Assembly: GCF_003752175.1 (NCBI RefSeq)
Contig: NZ_RJVF01000013.1
Span: 62,001-126,000, forward strand
From: Comamonas sp. BIGb0124
GTDB lineage: Bacteria > Pseudomonadota > Gammaproteobacteria > Burkholderiales > Burkholderiaceae_C
Direction: 5' to 3'
DNA: 64,000 bases
Both the position numbers and the translations under genes were made by a program. Below the pieces are notes generated by a model that had not been told where the DNA came from, did no database searches, and saw only the letters and a list, made by a program, of their open reading frames with translations. Of this stretch, positions 50,416 through 58,875 are shown in pieces. Each line of letters opens with the position of its first letter. The first letter of the stretch is position 1.

Positions 50416-50925
50416 TCATCGGCGTAGGACATCGAAAACAATGCCGCGCAACACACCGCGTTTGCGCATCAGCGCGTTCTGCAGCGTCACCCCTCCGCGA
50501 ACCGGAAAGCGCCGCTCGACCACTTCGAAACCATGGCGTAGGAAGAAGGGCTCGGCCGTCAGGCTCACGTCCGATGTGAGCTCGGCAATGCCCAGCGCCA
50601 CGGCCTCCCGGTGAAGCCGGTCCATCAGTCGCGTGCCGATTCCCTGGCGCGGACGATCGCCCGAGACAAAGAAGTGATCGATGTAGCCGCTAGGCTGCAC
50701 ATCGGCATAAGCCACGATCTCGCCATCCATCACCGCGACGAAAGGCCGGAGCGTCTGCATGCGCACCGCCCACTGAACCGGGTCGTGATCGGCCGGCGCC
50801 CAGGCCTGGATCTGCTCGGGCGAGTAGTCGCGCGAGGCCACGCCATGGATGGCCGACTCGAACACCCGGCGCAGCGAAGGCTCGTCTCCCGGTTGGAACG
50901 GGCGGATCGTCAAAGAGGAAAGCAT
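50416..50925 (-). CDS. GNAT family N-acetyltransferase
   Basis: The protein has 169 residues. LTIRPFQPGDEPSLRRVFES starts the fold, YIDHFFVSGDRPRQGIGTRL holds the acetyl-CoA-binding loop (RQGIGT), and FFLRHGFEVVERRFPVRGG closes it. It transfers acetyl from acetyl-CoA to an amine; the acceptor is unknown. It lies downstream of the decayed Bug remnant on the same strand and is probably monocistronic. Confidence 0.88.
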   Translation of the reverse strand: MLSSLTIRPFQPGDEPSLRRVFESAIHGVASRDYSPEQIQAWAPADHDPVQWAVRMQTLRPFVAVMDGEIVAYADVQPSGYIDHFFVSGDRPRQGIGTRLMDRLHREAVALGIAELTSDVSLTAEPFFLRHGFEVVERRFPVRGGVTLQNALMRKRGVLRGIVFDVLRR

Positions 50926-50967
50926 GGACTGGATTCTGCGTGCAAAAGCAGCGACCTTGCACGATGC

Positions 50968-51201
50968 TCAGTCGGGCTTGATCGCTGCGGCCTCGACCAC
51001 TTGGCCGATGGCGTTCGACAACTTGGCCGCGATCTCTGGCGGAACGCCTGCCGGTGCCTACGTCGCATACCAGGACGACGCTTCGAAGTCCTTCATTCCC
51101 GGCACTTCAGCCATGGTCGGCACATCACGGTACCGGGCCAGACGCCGGGCGGTCGTCACGGCCAGCATCTTCAACATGCCGGCCTGTGATCGGCCGCCGG
51201 C
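50968..51201 (-). pseudogene. Remnant of a fourth Bug/TctC receptor gene
   Basis: On the minus strand, directly after the stop of the intact Bug gene and in the same frame, the sequence encodes QAGMLKMLAVTTARRLARYR, DVPTMAEVPGMKDFEASSWY, then a TAG stop (51058-51060). It continues APAGVPPEIAAKLSNAIGQV to TGA at 50968. These are the C-terminal Bug motifs (LPDVPTxAE, W-x-x-x-x-APAxTP) without the N-terminal two-thirds. It is a decayed fragment, not expressed as a receptor. Confidence 0.75.
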
Positions 51202-52197
51202 CTACTCCAGCGTGATCTGGGCCTTCTCGATCAGTTCGGCCCACTTCTTCTGTTCGGCCTGGATATAGCTCTGGGCCCGGCTCGGCGATCCACCGAGCGG
51301 GCTGCTGCCCTCGTTGGCCAGCAGCTCGAGCATGGCGGGATTCGCCAAGGCCTTCTCGGTGGCTTGGTTGAGCGCCTGCACCACGGCAGGCGGGGTCGCC
51401 GCCGGCGCGACGATGGCTTTCCAATCGACCGCTTCAAAACCGGGGTACCCGGATTCCGCAACCGTCGGCACATCGGGCAACACCTTGAGCCTGCTCGGCG
51501 ACGTCACGGCCAGCGCGCGCAGACGTTTGCCCTTGATCATTTCAAGCACCGCCTGGGGCGTGCCGAACATGAAATCGGTGCTGCCTCCCAGCAAGTCCGT
51601 GAGGGCGGGCGATGCGCCCTTGTACGGCACATTCAACACCTTGAACTTGCCCTGGTACGCCAGCAGCTCGCCGGCTAGGTGCCCGACCGTGCCTGTGCCT
51701 GCCAGGGCCTGCTTGACCTGATCGGGCTGGGCCTTTGCGGCTTCGACCACCTCCGAGAGCTTGGTCCACTTCGAATCGGCTCTGACCACCATGATCACGG
51801 GCAAGGACGCAACCAGTGCGACCGGTGCCAGGTCGGTCTTGGGATCGAACGGCATCTTGGGCATCAAGGCAGGATTGATGGCCAGATTGGCCGTCTGGCC
51901 CATGCCGATCGTCAAGCCGTCGGCCTTGGATTTCGCCACTGCATCCATGCCGATGTTGCCGCTGGCACCCGGCCGGTTCTCGACCACCACCGTCCAGCCC
52001 GAAGCCTGCGTGATCTTGTCGGCAACGGCCCGGGCGACCGCGTCCGTTCCTCCGCCCGGGGTGTACGGCACGATCAGCTTGATCGGGCGGCCACCGGTGT
52101 AGTCGGCGGCGGACTGGGCCCATGCGCCGGTCCCTGCACCGATCCCCATGGCGATCAATGCGGCGCCGATCGCGCTGCGGCGGGTGATGGATTTCAT
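51202..52197 (-). CDS. Bug/TctC-type periplasmic receptor (third)
   Basis: The protein has 331 residues from ATG 52197, which overlaps the CoA-transferase stop by ATGA. The signal peptide is MKSITRRSAIGAALIAMGIG to AWAQ. The Bug pattern is GGRPIKLIVPYTPGGGTDAV, VVVENRPGASGNIGMDAVA, LNVPYKGASPALTDLLGGST and LPDVPTVAESGYPGFEAVDW. It is the last gene of the HMG-CoA-lyase/CoA-transferase/Bug unit and presumably recognises the organic acid that the CoA-transferase activates (inference). Confidence 0.92.
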   Translation of the reverse strand: MKSITRRSAIGAALIAMGIGAGTGAWAQSAADYTGGRPIKLIVPYTPGGGTDAVARAVADKITQASGWTVVVENRPGASGNIGMDAVAKSKADGLTIGMGQTANLAINPALMPKMPFDPKTDLAPVALVASLPVIMVVRADSKWTKLSEVVEAAKAQPDQVKQALAGTGTVGHLAGELLAYQGKFKVLNVPYKGASPALTDLLGGSTDFMFGTPQAVLEMIKGKRLRALAVTSPSRLKVLPDVPTVAESGYPGFEAVDWKAIVAPAATPPAVVQALNQATEKALANPAMLELLANEGSSPLGGSPSRAQSYIQAEQKKWAELIEKAQITLE

Positions 52198-53399
52198 GAT
52201 GATGTGTCTCCTTGTGTAATCGATCTTTTTTCGAGATCGGCGATGTCTGCATCGCTGTAGCCGACCTGACGCAGAAGTTCTTTGGTGTGCTCGCCGACCC
52301 GGGGGGGCTGCAGGCGGATGCCCGGCCGGCGGCCGCCCAAGGTCAGCGGGGCCAGCGGCACCAGCGACTCGGTGCCGTTGGCCAGGCGAACCGGCGCCAG
52401 CCCGCCGGTGGCCTGCAGATGCGGATCGTCGAACAGTTGCTCGGGACGCGTGATCGGCGCAAAGGGCAGGCCCTGCGCTTCGAAGACTGCGGCAAGCTCT
52501 TGCGCACTGCGCGGGGCGAGTTCGGATCGCAGCCGCGGCATCAGCCATTCGCGGGCCAGCACCCTGTCGTTGTTGGTGGTCAGGCGCGGATCGCTCTTCA
52601 GTTCCTCCATGCCGAAGGCCTTGCAGAAGATGTTCCATTGCTTGTCGCTGACCACGGCCAGAAAGATCTGCTCGCCGTCCTTGACCGTGAACACGTCGTA
52701 GATGGCCCAGGCCGAGATGCGGCTGGGCATCGGCGCGGCCGCCCTGCCCGTCGAGGCGAACTGCATCATGTGCTGGCCGACCAGAAACACGTTGTTCTCG
52801 AAGAGCGACGACTGCACTTCGGTGCCCACCCCCGTCTTCTCGCGCTGGGCCAGTGCCGCCATCGCCCCCATGGCGCCGAACATGCCGCCCATGATGTCGT
52901 TGACGCTGGTCCCCGCCCGCAGCGGATCGCCCGGACGCCCCGTCATATAGGCCAGTCCGCCCATCATCTGCACGACCTCGTCGAGGGCCGTGCGGTTGTC
53001 GTAGGGGCCGGGCAAAAAACCCTTGTGGCTCACGTAGATCAGGCGGGGATTGCGCTGCTTGAGAAGGTCGTAGCCCAGGCCGAGTTTTTCCATCACGCCC
53101 GACTTGAAGTTCTCGCTCACCACGTCCGCGGTATCGATCAGGCGCAACGCAGCCTCGACCCCTTCGGCGCTTTTCAGGTCGAGCACCACGCTTTTCTTGT
53201 TGCGGTTGAACATCGGAAAGAATCCCGAACCCGACCCCAGCAGCGTGCGGGTCGTGTCGCCTCCCAGGGGCTCGATCTTGATGACTTCGGCGCCCAGGTC
53301 ACCCAGCAGCATGCCGCAGGTCGGCCCCATCACCATGTGGGTGAACTCGATCACGCGGAGACCTTCGTACGGCAATGAATGGCAGCTTGTGTGGTTCAT
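52194..53399 (-). CDS. CoA-transferase family III (CaiB/BaiF)
   Basis: The protein has 401 residues. GLRVIEFTHMVMGPTCGMLL and GDLGAEVIKIEPLGGDTTRT are the family start. The catalytic aspartate is in TSVNDIMGGMFGAMGAMAAL, and YLIYVSHKGFLPG-like text follows the usual order. It moves CoA between carboxylic acids (for example succinyl-CoA to a substrate acid). It is flanked by an HMG-CoA-lyase-type gene and a Bug receptor, giving uptake, activation and cleavage in one operon. Confidence 0.92.
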   Translation of the reverse strand: MNHTSCHSLPYEGLRVIEFTHMVMGPTCGMLLGDLGAEVIKIEPLGGDTTRTLLGSGSGFFPMFNRNKKSVVLDLKSAEGVEAALRLIDTADVVSENFKSGVMEKLGLGYDLLKQRNPRLIYVSHKGFLPGPYDNRTALDEVVQMMGGLAYMTGRPGDPLRAGTSVNDIMGGMFGAMGAMAALAQREKTGVGTEVQSSLFENNVFLVGQHMMQFASTGRAAAPMPSRISAWAIYDVFTVKDGEQIFLAVVSDKQWNIFCKAFGMEELKSDPRLTTNNDRVLAREWLMPRLRSELAPRSAQELAAVFEAQGLPFAPITRPEQLFDDPHLQATGGLAPVRLANGTESLVPLAPLTLGGRRPGIRLQPPRVGEHTKELLRQVGYSDADIADLEKRSITQGDTSS

Positions 53400-53432
53400 G
53401 TTCCAACTCTCGAACAGACGATCGGGGCAAAC

Positions 53433-54365
53433 TCAGGCGGCTAGGCGGAAGCCCTTGGGCAGTCCTGCGTCGGGCGTCATGCCGTAGACCGGCTCGCCGG
53501 GCAGTCCCTGCATCAGGGGGGCTCTCGCCGCCACGATCCTTTCCAGATCGATGCCGGTGGAGACGCCCATGGCTTCGAACATGAACACCAGGTCTTCGGT
53601 CACCACATTGCCCGAGGCCCCCGGCGCATACGGACAGCCGCCCAGGCCGCCCAGAGACGAATCGAATGTGCGAACGCCCACATCCCAGGCCGCCAGGCAA
53701 TTGGCCAGGCCCAGCCCGCGCGTGTTGTGCATGTGCGCGGCACCGGCGCGATCGCCGATCTCTTCCTTGAGCCGCCGGAACAGCCGCCTCACCTGCGCAG
53801 GGTTGGCATATCCCACCGTGTCGGACAAACCGGATTCATCCGCCCCCGCTTCGATGCAGGCTGCGGCCAGACGGATCACGTCGTCCTCAGGCACGAGGCC
53901 CTGCAGCGTGCAGCCGAAGGCCGTCGAGATGCCCGCCTCCAGCTTGACGTGGGGAGCCAGCTCGTCGCGCAGCCGGGCAATGGCCCGGACCTCTTCCACC
54001 ATCTCCAGCGGCGTCCGGCGGACATTGGCCAGTGAATGCGCCGTGCTGGCAGAGACCGGCATCGTCAGCTTGTCGGCACCCGCGCGCAACGCGTTCTCTG
54101 CGCCGCGCAGATTGGGGACCAGCGCCATGATCGTCACGCCGGCTTTCTGTTTGCCATACCTCACCACCTCGGCCGCATCGGCCATCTGAGGCAGCAGCTT
54201 GGGCGGCACGAACGAGGCCACCTCGATTTCGCGAACGCCGGCGGCCACGAGTGCGTCGATCCAGCGAAATTTGTCTGCGGTCGGCATCGTCGCCTTGACC
54301 GACTGCAGCCCATCGCGCGGCCCGACTTCGCTGATCAGGACATGAGGATTCAAAGGGTTGTTCAT
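53433..54365 (-). CDS. Hydroxymethylglutaryl-CoA lyase family enzyme
   Basis: The ATG at 54365 gives 310 residues. ISEVGPRDGLQSVKATMPTA holds the catalytic Arg/Asp pair, AAHMHNTRGLGLANCLAAWD the metal histidines, and SSLGGLGGCPYAPGASGNVV the cysteine loop that is the HMG-CoA-lyase signature. It splits HMG-CoA or a homologue such as citramalyl-CoA into acetyl-CoA and a keto acid. It is the first gene of the CoA-transferase/Bug operon. An IclR gene is divergent from it. Confidence 0.92.
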   Translation of the reverse strand: MNNPLNPHVLISEVGPRDGLQSVKATMPTADKFRWIDALVAAGVREIEVASFVPPKLLPQMADAAEVVRYGKQKAGVTIMALVPNLRGAENALRAGADKLTMPVSASTAHSLANVRRTPLEMVEEVRAIARLRDELAPHVKLEAGISTAFGCTLQGLVPEDDVIRLAAACIEAGADESGLSDTVGYANPAQVRRLFRRLKEEIGDRAGAAHMHNTRGLGLANCLAAWDVGVRTFDSSLGGLGGCPYAPGASGNVVTEDLVFMFEAMGVSTGIDLERIVAARAPLMQGLPGEPVYGMTPDAGLPKGFRLAA

Positions 54366-54555
54366 TTCTATTGTTCCGCAAGACAGAACCATGTTCTATA
54401 AATTAATCATACGCAAGAGTTTATGCTCGGGCATCGGGGGCTTACCCTGACGAGCGGCCCGATGCCCAAGGCTCGGACAACGAGCCGTCGTATCCAGAGC
54501 AAAATGCAGCGCTGCAAATCGCCTTCAACGTTCGTTCCACGGTCAGCACCCAGAC

Positions 54556-55287
54556 ATGCCCAAGAAAGCCATCACCGCCTCGGTCGCAGACCTGTCCGCC
54601 GCGCCAGGGGGGGCTGCCGCCGTCGACCGCGCCATCACCATCCTTCATGCGTTTTCTCAAGACCGCGCCACGCTCACGCTGACAGAGCTCTCCGAAGTGA
54701 CCGGCCTGTACAAGAGCACCGTGCTGCGGCTGCTGGCCTCGCTCGAACACGGGTCGCTGATTCGCAAGACTGCGGCGGGCTACCAATTGGGCTCGGAAGT
54801 CGCACGGCTGTTCGCCACCTACTCGAACTCGTTTTCGCTCGAAACGGTGGTCGTCCCCGCGCTCGAGAAACTGGTCCGCCAGACGCGGGAAAGCGCGGCT
54901 TTCCACGTGCTGCAGCAAGGTCAGCGCATCTGCCTGTTTCGAGTCGAATCGCCGCAGCTCGTGCGTGAACACATCAAGGTCGGCGACATCCTGCCGCTGA
55001 CGCGAGGCGCGGGTGCCCGCGTGCTGATGGCATTCACCGGCGCCGAAGGCGAGCTCTACGACACCATCCGCCGCGACGGCGTGATCGTGCTCGAAAAAGA
55101 CCGTTCGCCTGAAATCTCGGGCGTCTCCGCCCCGGTGTTTTCACAAGGCACCACCCTAGCCGGGGCGGTCACGCTCACCATGCCCGCGCATCGGCTCGAT
55201 CACGCCCACGCGCCCCACGTTCTCGCCTGCGCCCAAGAAATAACCGCCCTGCTGGGCGGTCACTTTCCGGCAAGCATCGCAAGCTGA
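54556..55287 (+). CDS. IclR family regulator of the HMG-CoA-lyase operon
   Basis: The protein has 243 residues. AVDRAITILHAFSQDRATLT and EVTGLYKSTVLRLLASLEHG make the winged helix (about 20-80). The GAF-like effector domain includes LPLTRGAGARVLMAFTGAEG and GVSAPVFSQGTTLAGAVTLT. It is divergent from the lyase gene at 54365. The gap contains spaced GTTC/GAAC-type half sites around 54373-54396 that could be its binding site. It is likely to sense the substrate acid or its CoA ester. Confidence 0.9.
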   Translation: MPKKAITASVADLSAAPGGAAAVDRAITILHAFSQDRATLTLTELSEVTGLYKSTVLRLLASLEHGSLIRKTAAGYQLGSEVARLFATYSNSFSLETVVVPALEKLVRQTRESAAFHVLQQGQRICLFRVESPQLVREHIKVGDILPLTRGAGARVLMAFTGAEGELYDTIRRDGVIVLEKDRSPEISGVSAPVFSQGTTLAGAVTLTMPAHRLDHAHAPHVLACAQEITALLGGHFPASIAS

Positions 55288-55339
55288 GCCCGTCCGCAGG
55301 GCGACCGCAGGCCAGCTGCAGCGGCACACGCACAGCCCC

Positions 55340-56074
55340 TCAATAAGGACTCGCCGTCGGCCGCACCACGATCTCGCTGGTGTCGACACCGGCCGGCTGG
55401 GCGATGACGTGGCCGATGGCGCGGGCGATGTCCTGGGGCTGGATGGCGATCTTGCGGAATCCCACCATCGCCGCCGCTGCGGTCGGATCGGTGATGGTCG
55501 AAGCCAGTTCGGATTCGACCACGCCGGGATACACACAGGTCACGCGCAAGGTGTCGTTCTCTTGGCGCAGGCCGTCGGATAGGGCGCGCACCGCGTACTT
55601 GGTGGCGCAGTAGACCGCCGCCGTGGGCGACACCGCCAGGCCGCCGATGGACGAGATGTTGATGATCTGCCCGAAGCCCTGGCGGTTCATCACCGGCAGC
55701 ACGGCGGCGATGCCGTACAGCACGCCCTTGATGTTCACGTCCACCATGCTGTCCCACTCATCCACCTTGAGCGCATTCAGCGGCGACAGCGGCATGATGC
55801 CGGCGTTGTTGACGATGACGTCCACCTGCCCGAATTCCGCCAATGCGGCTTCGACGAACGCGGTGTTGGCCGCGCGGCTCGTGACATCGAGCGCCCGGTA
55901 GATCGCCGTGCCGCCGGCGTTGCGGATCTCTTCGGCCAGCTCGGCCAGCCGGTCCACACGGCGGGCGCCCATCAGCACCCGAGCGCCTGCCGCCGCCAGG
56001 TAACGCGCGGTTTCTGCGCCGATGCCGCTGCTGGCGCCGGTGACGAGTACGACTTTTCCTTCGATACCTTGCAT
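55340..56074 (-). CDS. Short-chain dehydrogenase/reductase
   Basis: The protein has 244 residues. TGASSGIG (12-19) binds NAD(P), VNNAG (88-92) is intact, and the catalytic triad is S142, Y155 and K159 (YCATK). It belongs to the classical SDR group similar to YdfG-type enzymes, acting on a hydroxy or keto substrate not predictable from sequence. It is divergent from an AraC-type activator gene, a pairing often seen for inducible aldehyde or ketone detoxification. Confidence 0.9.
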   Translation of the reverse strand: MQGIEGKVVLVTGASSGIGAETARYLAAAGARVLMGARRVDRLAELAEEIRNAGGTAIYRALDVTSRAANTAFVEAALAEFGQVDVIVNNAGIMPLSPLNALKVDEWDSMVDVNIKGVLYGIAAVLPVMNRQGFGQIINISSIGGLAVSPTAAVYCATKYAVRALSDGLRQENDTLRVTCVYPGVVESELASTITDPTAAAAMVGFRKIAIQPQDIARAIGHVIAQPAGVDTSEIVVRPTASPY

Positions 56075-56185
56075 GATTTGCCTCTTCGTTGATTCCAAGG
56101 GCCACCCCATGGCGGCCTGAGATGAATCATCCGTGTGCAAGGACGGGTAGCGGTAGCCGCATCCTCCGGGATGTTTGCACGATTC

Positions 56186-56215
56186 TCTGCATCTGCATCT
56201 GCATCTGCATCTGCA
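56186..56215. repeat. Hexanucleotide tandem repeat (TCTGCA x5)
   Basis: Five exact TCTGCA units in the SDR-AraC intergenic region, about 45 bp before the AraC start at 56261. Changes in copy number would shift promoter spacing by 6-bp steps but would not alter a reading frame. Confidence 0.85.
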
Positions 56216-56260
56216 TCGCCGTCGTTGCGCACCCGGCCCACACGGATCAGAATCGAGCCC

Positions 56261-57163
56261 ATGCAAGACCTCTCCGCCCTGGCCGCACTGATCGCCCGGC
56301 ACGCCCCGCACGACGGCACATTTGCCACGGCCCTCCCCCGCATCGAACTCATACGATCGTCTTCGACCACCGAGCCGTTGCACACCCTGTACGAGCCCTC
56401 GTGCTGCATCGCCGCGCAGGGCCGCAAGCACGCCACCGTGGGCGGGCAGAGCTATGTGTACGATCCGGCGCAGTACCTGGTCGTCGGCATCGACCTGCCC
56501 GTGATCGGCGCAGTCGTCGAGGCCAGCCCCGATGCGCCCTACCTGTGCCTGCGGCTCGAACTCGACCGCCGCCTGCTCGCCGAGCTGCTCGAAACGCAGG
56601 CTGCCCTGCCGGCCTCGGCCGAATCCACTGCGCCGGCCATCGGCCTGAGCCGGGCCACACCGCCCCTGATCGACGCCACCGTGCGGCTGTTGAGCCTGCT
56701 CGACACCCCGCACGATCTGCCCGTGCTCGGCCCCCTGTTCGAAAAAGAACTGCTGTACCGCCTGCTCGGCGGTCCGCAAGCCAGCACCCTGCATCGCATC
56801 GCCCACGGCACCAGCCGGCTCAACCGCGTGCGCAAGGCTGTGGCCTATATCCGCCAGCACTATGCCGAGCCCATCGACATCGAACGCCTGGCGGCCGAGG
56901 CCGGCATGGCCGTGTCGACTTTTCATGCGCACTTCCAGTCGGCCACCCACATGAGCCCGCTCAAGTTCCGCACCCTGCTGCGCATGCAGGAAGCCCGCCG
57001 CCTGATGATCGCCGAAGACCACGGCGCCGCCGAAGCGGGTTTCAGGGTCGGCTACGAAAGCGCCTCGCAGTTCAGCCGCGAATACCAGCGTGTGTACGGC
57101 GTGGCGCCCCGGGGCGATGTGAAGCGGCTGAAGCAAGGCGCTGCGGCAGCGGCCAGGCTATGA
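56261..57163 (+). CDS. AraC family regulator (N-terminal AraC_N type)
   Basis: The ATG at 56261 gives 300 residues; an upstream in-frame ATG at 56135 would add a leader containing the hexamer-encoded Ser-Ala tract and is not preferred. The N-terminal half (about 1-180) includes YEPSCCIAAQGRKHATVGGQ, as in AraC_N proteins that control SDR/aldehyde genes. The C-terminal AraC DNA-binding pair of helix-turn-helix motifs is IDIERLAAEAGMAVSTFHAH and AGFRVGYESASQFSREYQRV. Its last 6 bases overlap the convergent LysR gene. Confidence 0.9.
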   Translation: MQDLSALAALIARHAPHDGTFATALPRIELIRSSSTTEPLHTLYEPSCCIAAQGRKHATVGGQSYVYDPAQYLVVGIDLPVIGAVVEASPDAPYLCLRLELDRRLLAELLETQAALPASAESTAPAIGLSRATPPLIDATVRLLSLLDTPHDLPVLGPLFEKELLYRLLGGPQASTLHRIAHGTSRLNRVRKAVAYIRQHYAEPIDIERLAAEAGMAVSTFHAHFQSATHMSPLKFRTLLRMQEARRLMIAEDHGAAEAGFRVGYESASQFSREYQRVYGVAPRGDVKRLKQGAAAAARL

Positions 57164-58075
57164 ACCGGGCCGCTCCGGGTCGCCTCGTGCGGCGCCCTGC
57201 GCCTCTTCCATGATCCAGTCGACGAACGCCCGCACCTCGGGCCTTTGAACGGCTTCGGGCTTCGTGACCACGTAGTAGGCAAACCGGGCGGGCCACGGCT
57301 TGTCGAGCACCTGCACCAGGCGGCCCGCGGCGATTTCATCCTTCGCATACTCGGATGGCACCAAGGCCAGCCCCTGGCCCGCTTCCGCCGCGCGGATCAG
57401 CAGAAAGTCGTCTTCGAATGCCGTGCCGCGTTCGGCCCGTGGGTCTTCGGCAACCGCGTGAGCAGCCAGCCAGAGCGGCCAATCCGCACGGTCGCTGTCG
57501 TGCAGCAGCGGGTGGTTCAGGCAATCTGCCGGCTCCTCGAGCACCGCGTTTGCCGCCACCCATTGCGGGCTCGCCACCGGCACCAAGACGGGTGCCATCA
57601 GCCGCGTGACGTGCAAGCCGGGATAGACGCCCAGCCCATGCCGCAGCGCCACGTCCACCCGATCCCGCCGCATGTCGACCACGGCCGAGGTGGCCTCGAC
57701 CCGCACCTCGATGTGCGGACAACGCGCGTTGAACCGGCCCAGCCGAGGCACCAGCCACGATGCCGCAAAAGTCGCCACCGTGCTCACCGTCAGGGTCTGC
57801 CGGGCCTGGGCGCGATCCAGCGTCTGCATCGCCCTTTCGATCTGCTCGAAGGCCTGCAGCAACGATGGATGCACCCCGGCCCCCGCCTCGGTCAGCCGCA
57901 GGCCCTGCCGCTCCCGTGTGAACAGCGCCACCCCCACCCGATCCTCGAGCAGACGGATCTGCTGGCTGACCGCGCCAGAGGTCACATGCAGGGCCTCGGC
58001 CGCGGCCTTGATGCTGCCCCGCTGCCCGACCTCGACAAAAGCGCGCAACGCGGACAAGGGGAGCACAGTCGTCAT
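57158..58075 (-). CDS. LysR family regulator (GcvA-like)
   Basis: The chosen ATG at 58075 gives 305 residues, with MTTVLPLSALRAFVEVGQRG followed by EALHVTSGAVSQQIRLLEDR, the GcvA-type winged helix. The effector domain contains FNARCPHIEVRVEATSAVVD and RDRVDVALRHGLGVYPGLHV, also GcvA-like. It is divergent from the GST/luciferase-like pair, which it probably controls. A 12-bp inverted repeat spans the gap. Confidence 0.88.
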   Translation of the reverse strand: MTTVLPLSALRAFVEVGQRGSIKAAAEALHVTSGAVSQQIRLLEDRVGVALFTRERQGLRLTEAGAGVHPSLLQAFEQIERAMQTLDRAQARQTLTVSTVATFAASWLVPRLGRFNARCPHIEVRVEATSAVVDMRRDRVDVALRHGLGVYPGLHVTRLMAPVLVPVASPQWVAANAVLEEPADCLNHPLLHDSDRADWPLWLAAHAVAEDPRAERGTAFEDDFLLIRAAEAGQGLALVPSEYAKDEIAAGRLVQVLDKPWPARFAYYVVTKPEAVQRPEVRAFVDWIMEEAQGAARGDPERPGS

Positions 58076-58081
58076 TGAATT

Positions 58082-58183
58082 CAGTTTTTCTAAACCATAA
58101 GAAAAGAAATGATCGTTTCCCATCATCTCGCCGATTGGCCATCATAAGGCGTGTTCAGAAAACTTGATGACTTTAGAAAAACT
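58082..58183. repeat. 12-bp inverted repeat spanning the LysR-GST intergenic region
   Basis: AGTTTTTCTAAA (58082-58093) and TTTAGAAAAACT (58172-58183) are perfect complements 78 bp apart, one near each divergent start. The left copy also sits in a local palindrome (TTTTCT and AGAAAA around 8 bp). They may be twin LysR sites. Confidence 0.5.
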
Positions 58184-58247
58184 ACATTCAAATGCAGACT
58201 CATACACCCCCTCGGCACCGCCAACCCTGCGAGACGGAGAGGCCGAC

Positions 58248-58871
58248 ATGATCCATCTCTACACCGACAGCTCGCCCAACGGATTCAAGATCACCATCGC
58301 CCTCGAAGAACTGGGCTTGCCCTACACCTTGCACCCCATCCGCATCGACCAAGGCGAGAACCGCCGACCCGCATTCCTGCGGCTCAATCCGCACGGTCGC
58401 ATTCCCGTGATCCAGGACGATGAAACGGGCATCACGCTGTTCGAGTCGGCAGCCATCCTGCTCTACCTGGCCGACAAGACCGGCCACCTGCTGCCGGCAG
58501 CACCCAAGCCACGCTGGCAGGCCATGCAATGGCTGGTGTTCCATGCCGCAAGCGTCGGGCCGATCCTGGGCCAGCGGGTGCACTTCGAGCTGTTTGCCGA
58601 AGACAGGCAGCCCGCCAACATCGCCCGTTACCGGGGCCTGACGCACGACGCGTTTTCGACCGTGGATGCTCGCCTGGCCGCACACCCCTACCTGGCCGGC
58701 GATGACTACTCCATCGCCGACATCGCCCACTTCGGCTGGACCCATATCGCCCGAATCGTCGGCTTCGATTTCAGCGCCTACCCGCACCTCTCCGCCTGGC
58801 ACGAACGCGTGGCGCGCCGCCCCGCCGTGCGCAAGGGCGTCACGCTGCCCGCACCCGCAACGGGCGCTTGA
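58248..58871 (+). CDS. Glutathione S-transferase family protein (Ure2p/YfcG-like)
   Basis: The ATG at 58248 with GGAGAGG ahead gives 207 residues. The thioredoxin-like N domain includes YTDSSPNGFKITIALEELGL, the SPNGFK turn of the Ure2p/YfcG group, PHGRIPVIQD with the cis-proline, and ESAAILLYLAD with the glutathione Glu-Ser pair. The C-terminal helical domain completes the fold. It conjugates or reduces with glutathione. It is 4 bp ahead of the luciferase-like gene and divergent from the LysR gene. Confidence 0.9.
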   Translation: MIHLYTDSSPNGFKITIALEELGLPYTLHPIRIDQGENRRPAFLRLNPHGRIPVIQDDETGITLFESAAILLYLADKTGHLLPAAPKPRWQAMQWLVFHAASVGPILGQRVHFELFAEDRQPANIARYRGLTHDAFSTVDARLAAHPYLAGDDYSIADIAHFGWTHIARIVGFDFSAYPHLSAWHERVARRPAVRKGVTLPAPATGA

Positions 58872-58875
58872 ACCG

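Noticed and set aside
50849-51268. Plus-strand open frame between GNAT and the third Bug gene
   Set aside because: The minus strand here encodes recognisable Bug C-terminal motifs with stops, so the region is a receptor remnant rather than a new plus-strand gene.
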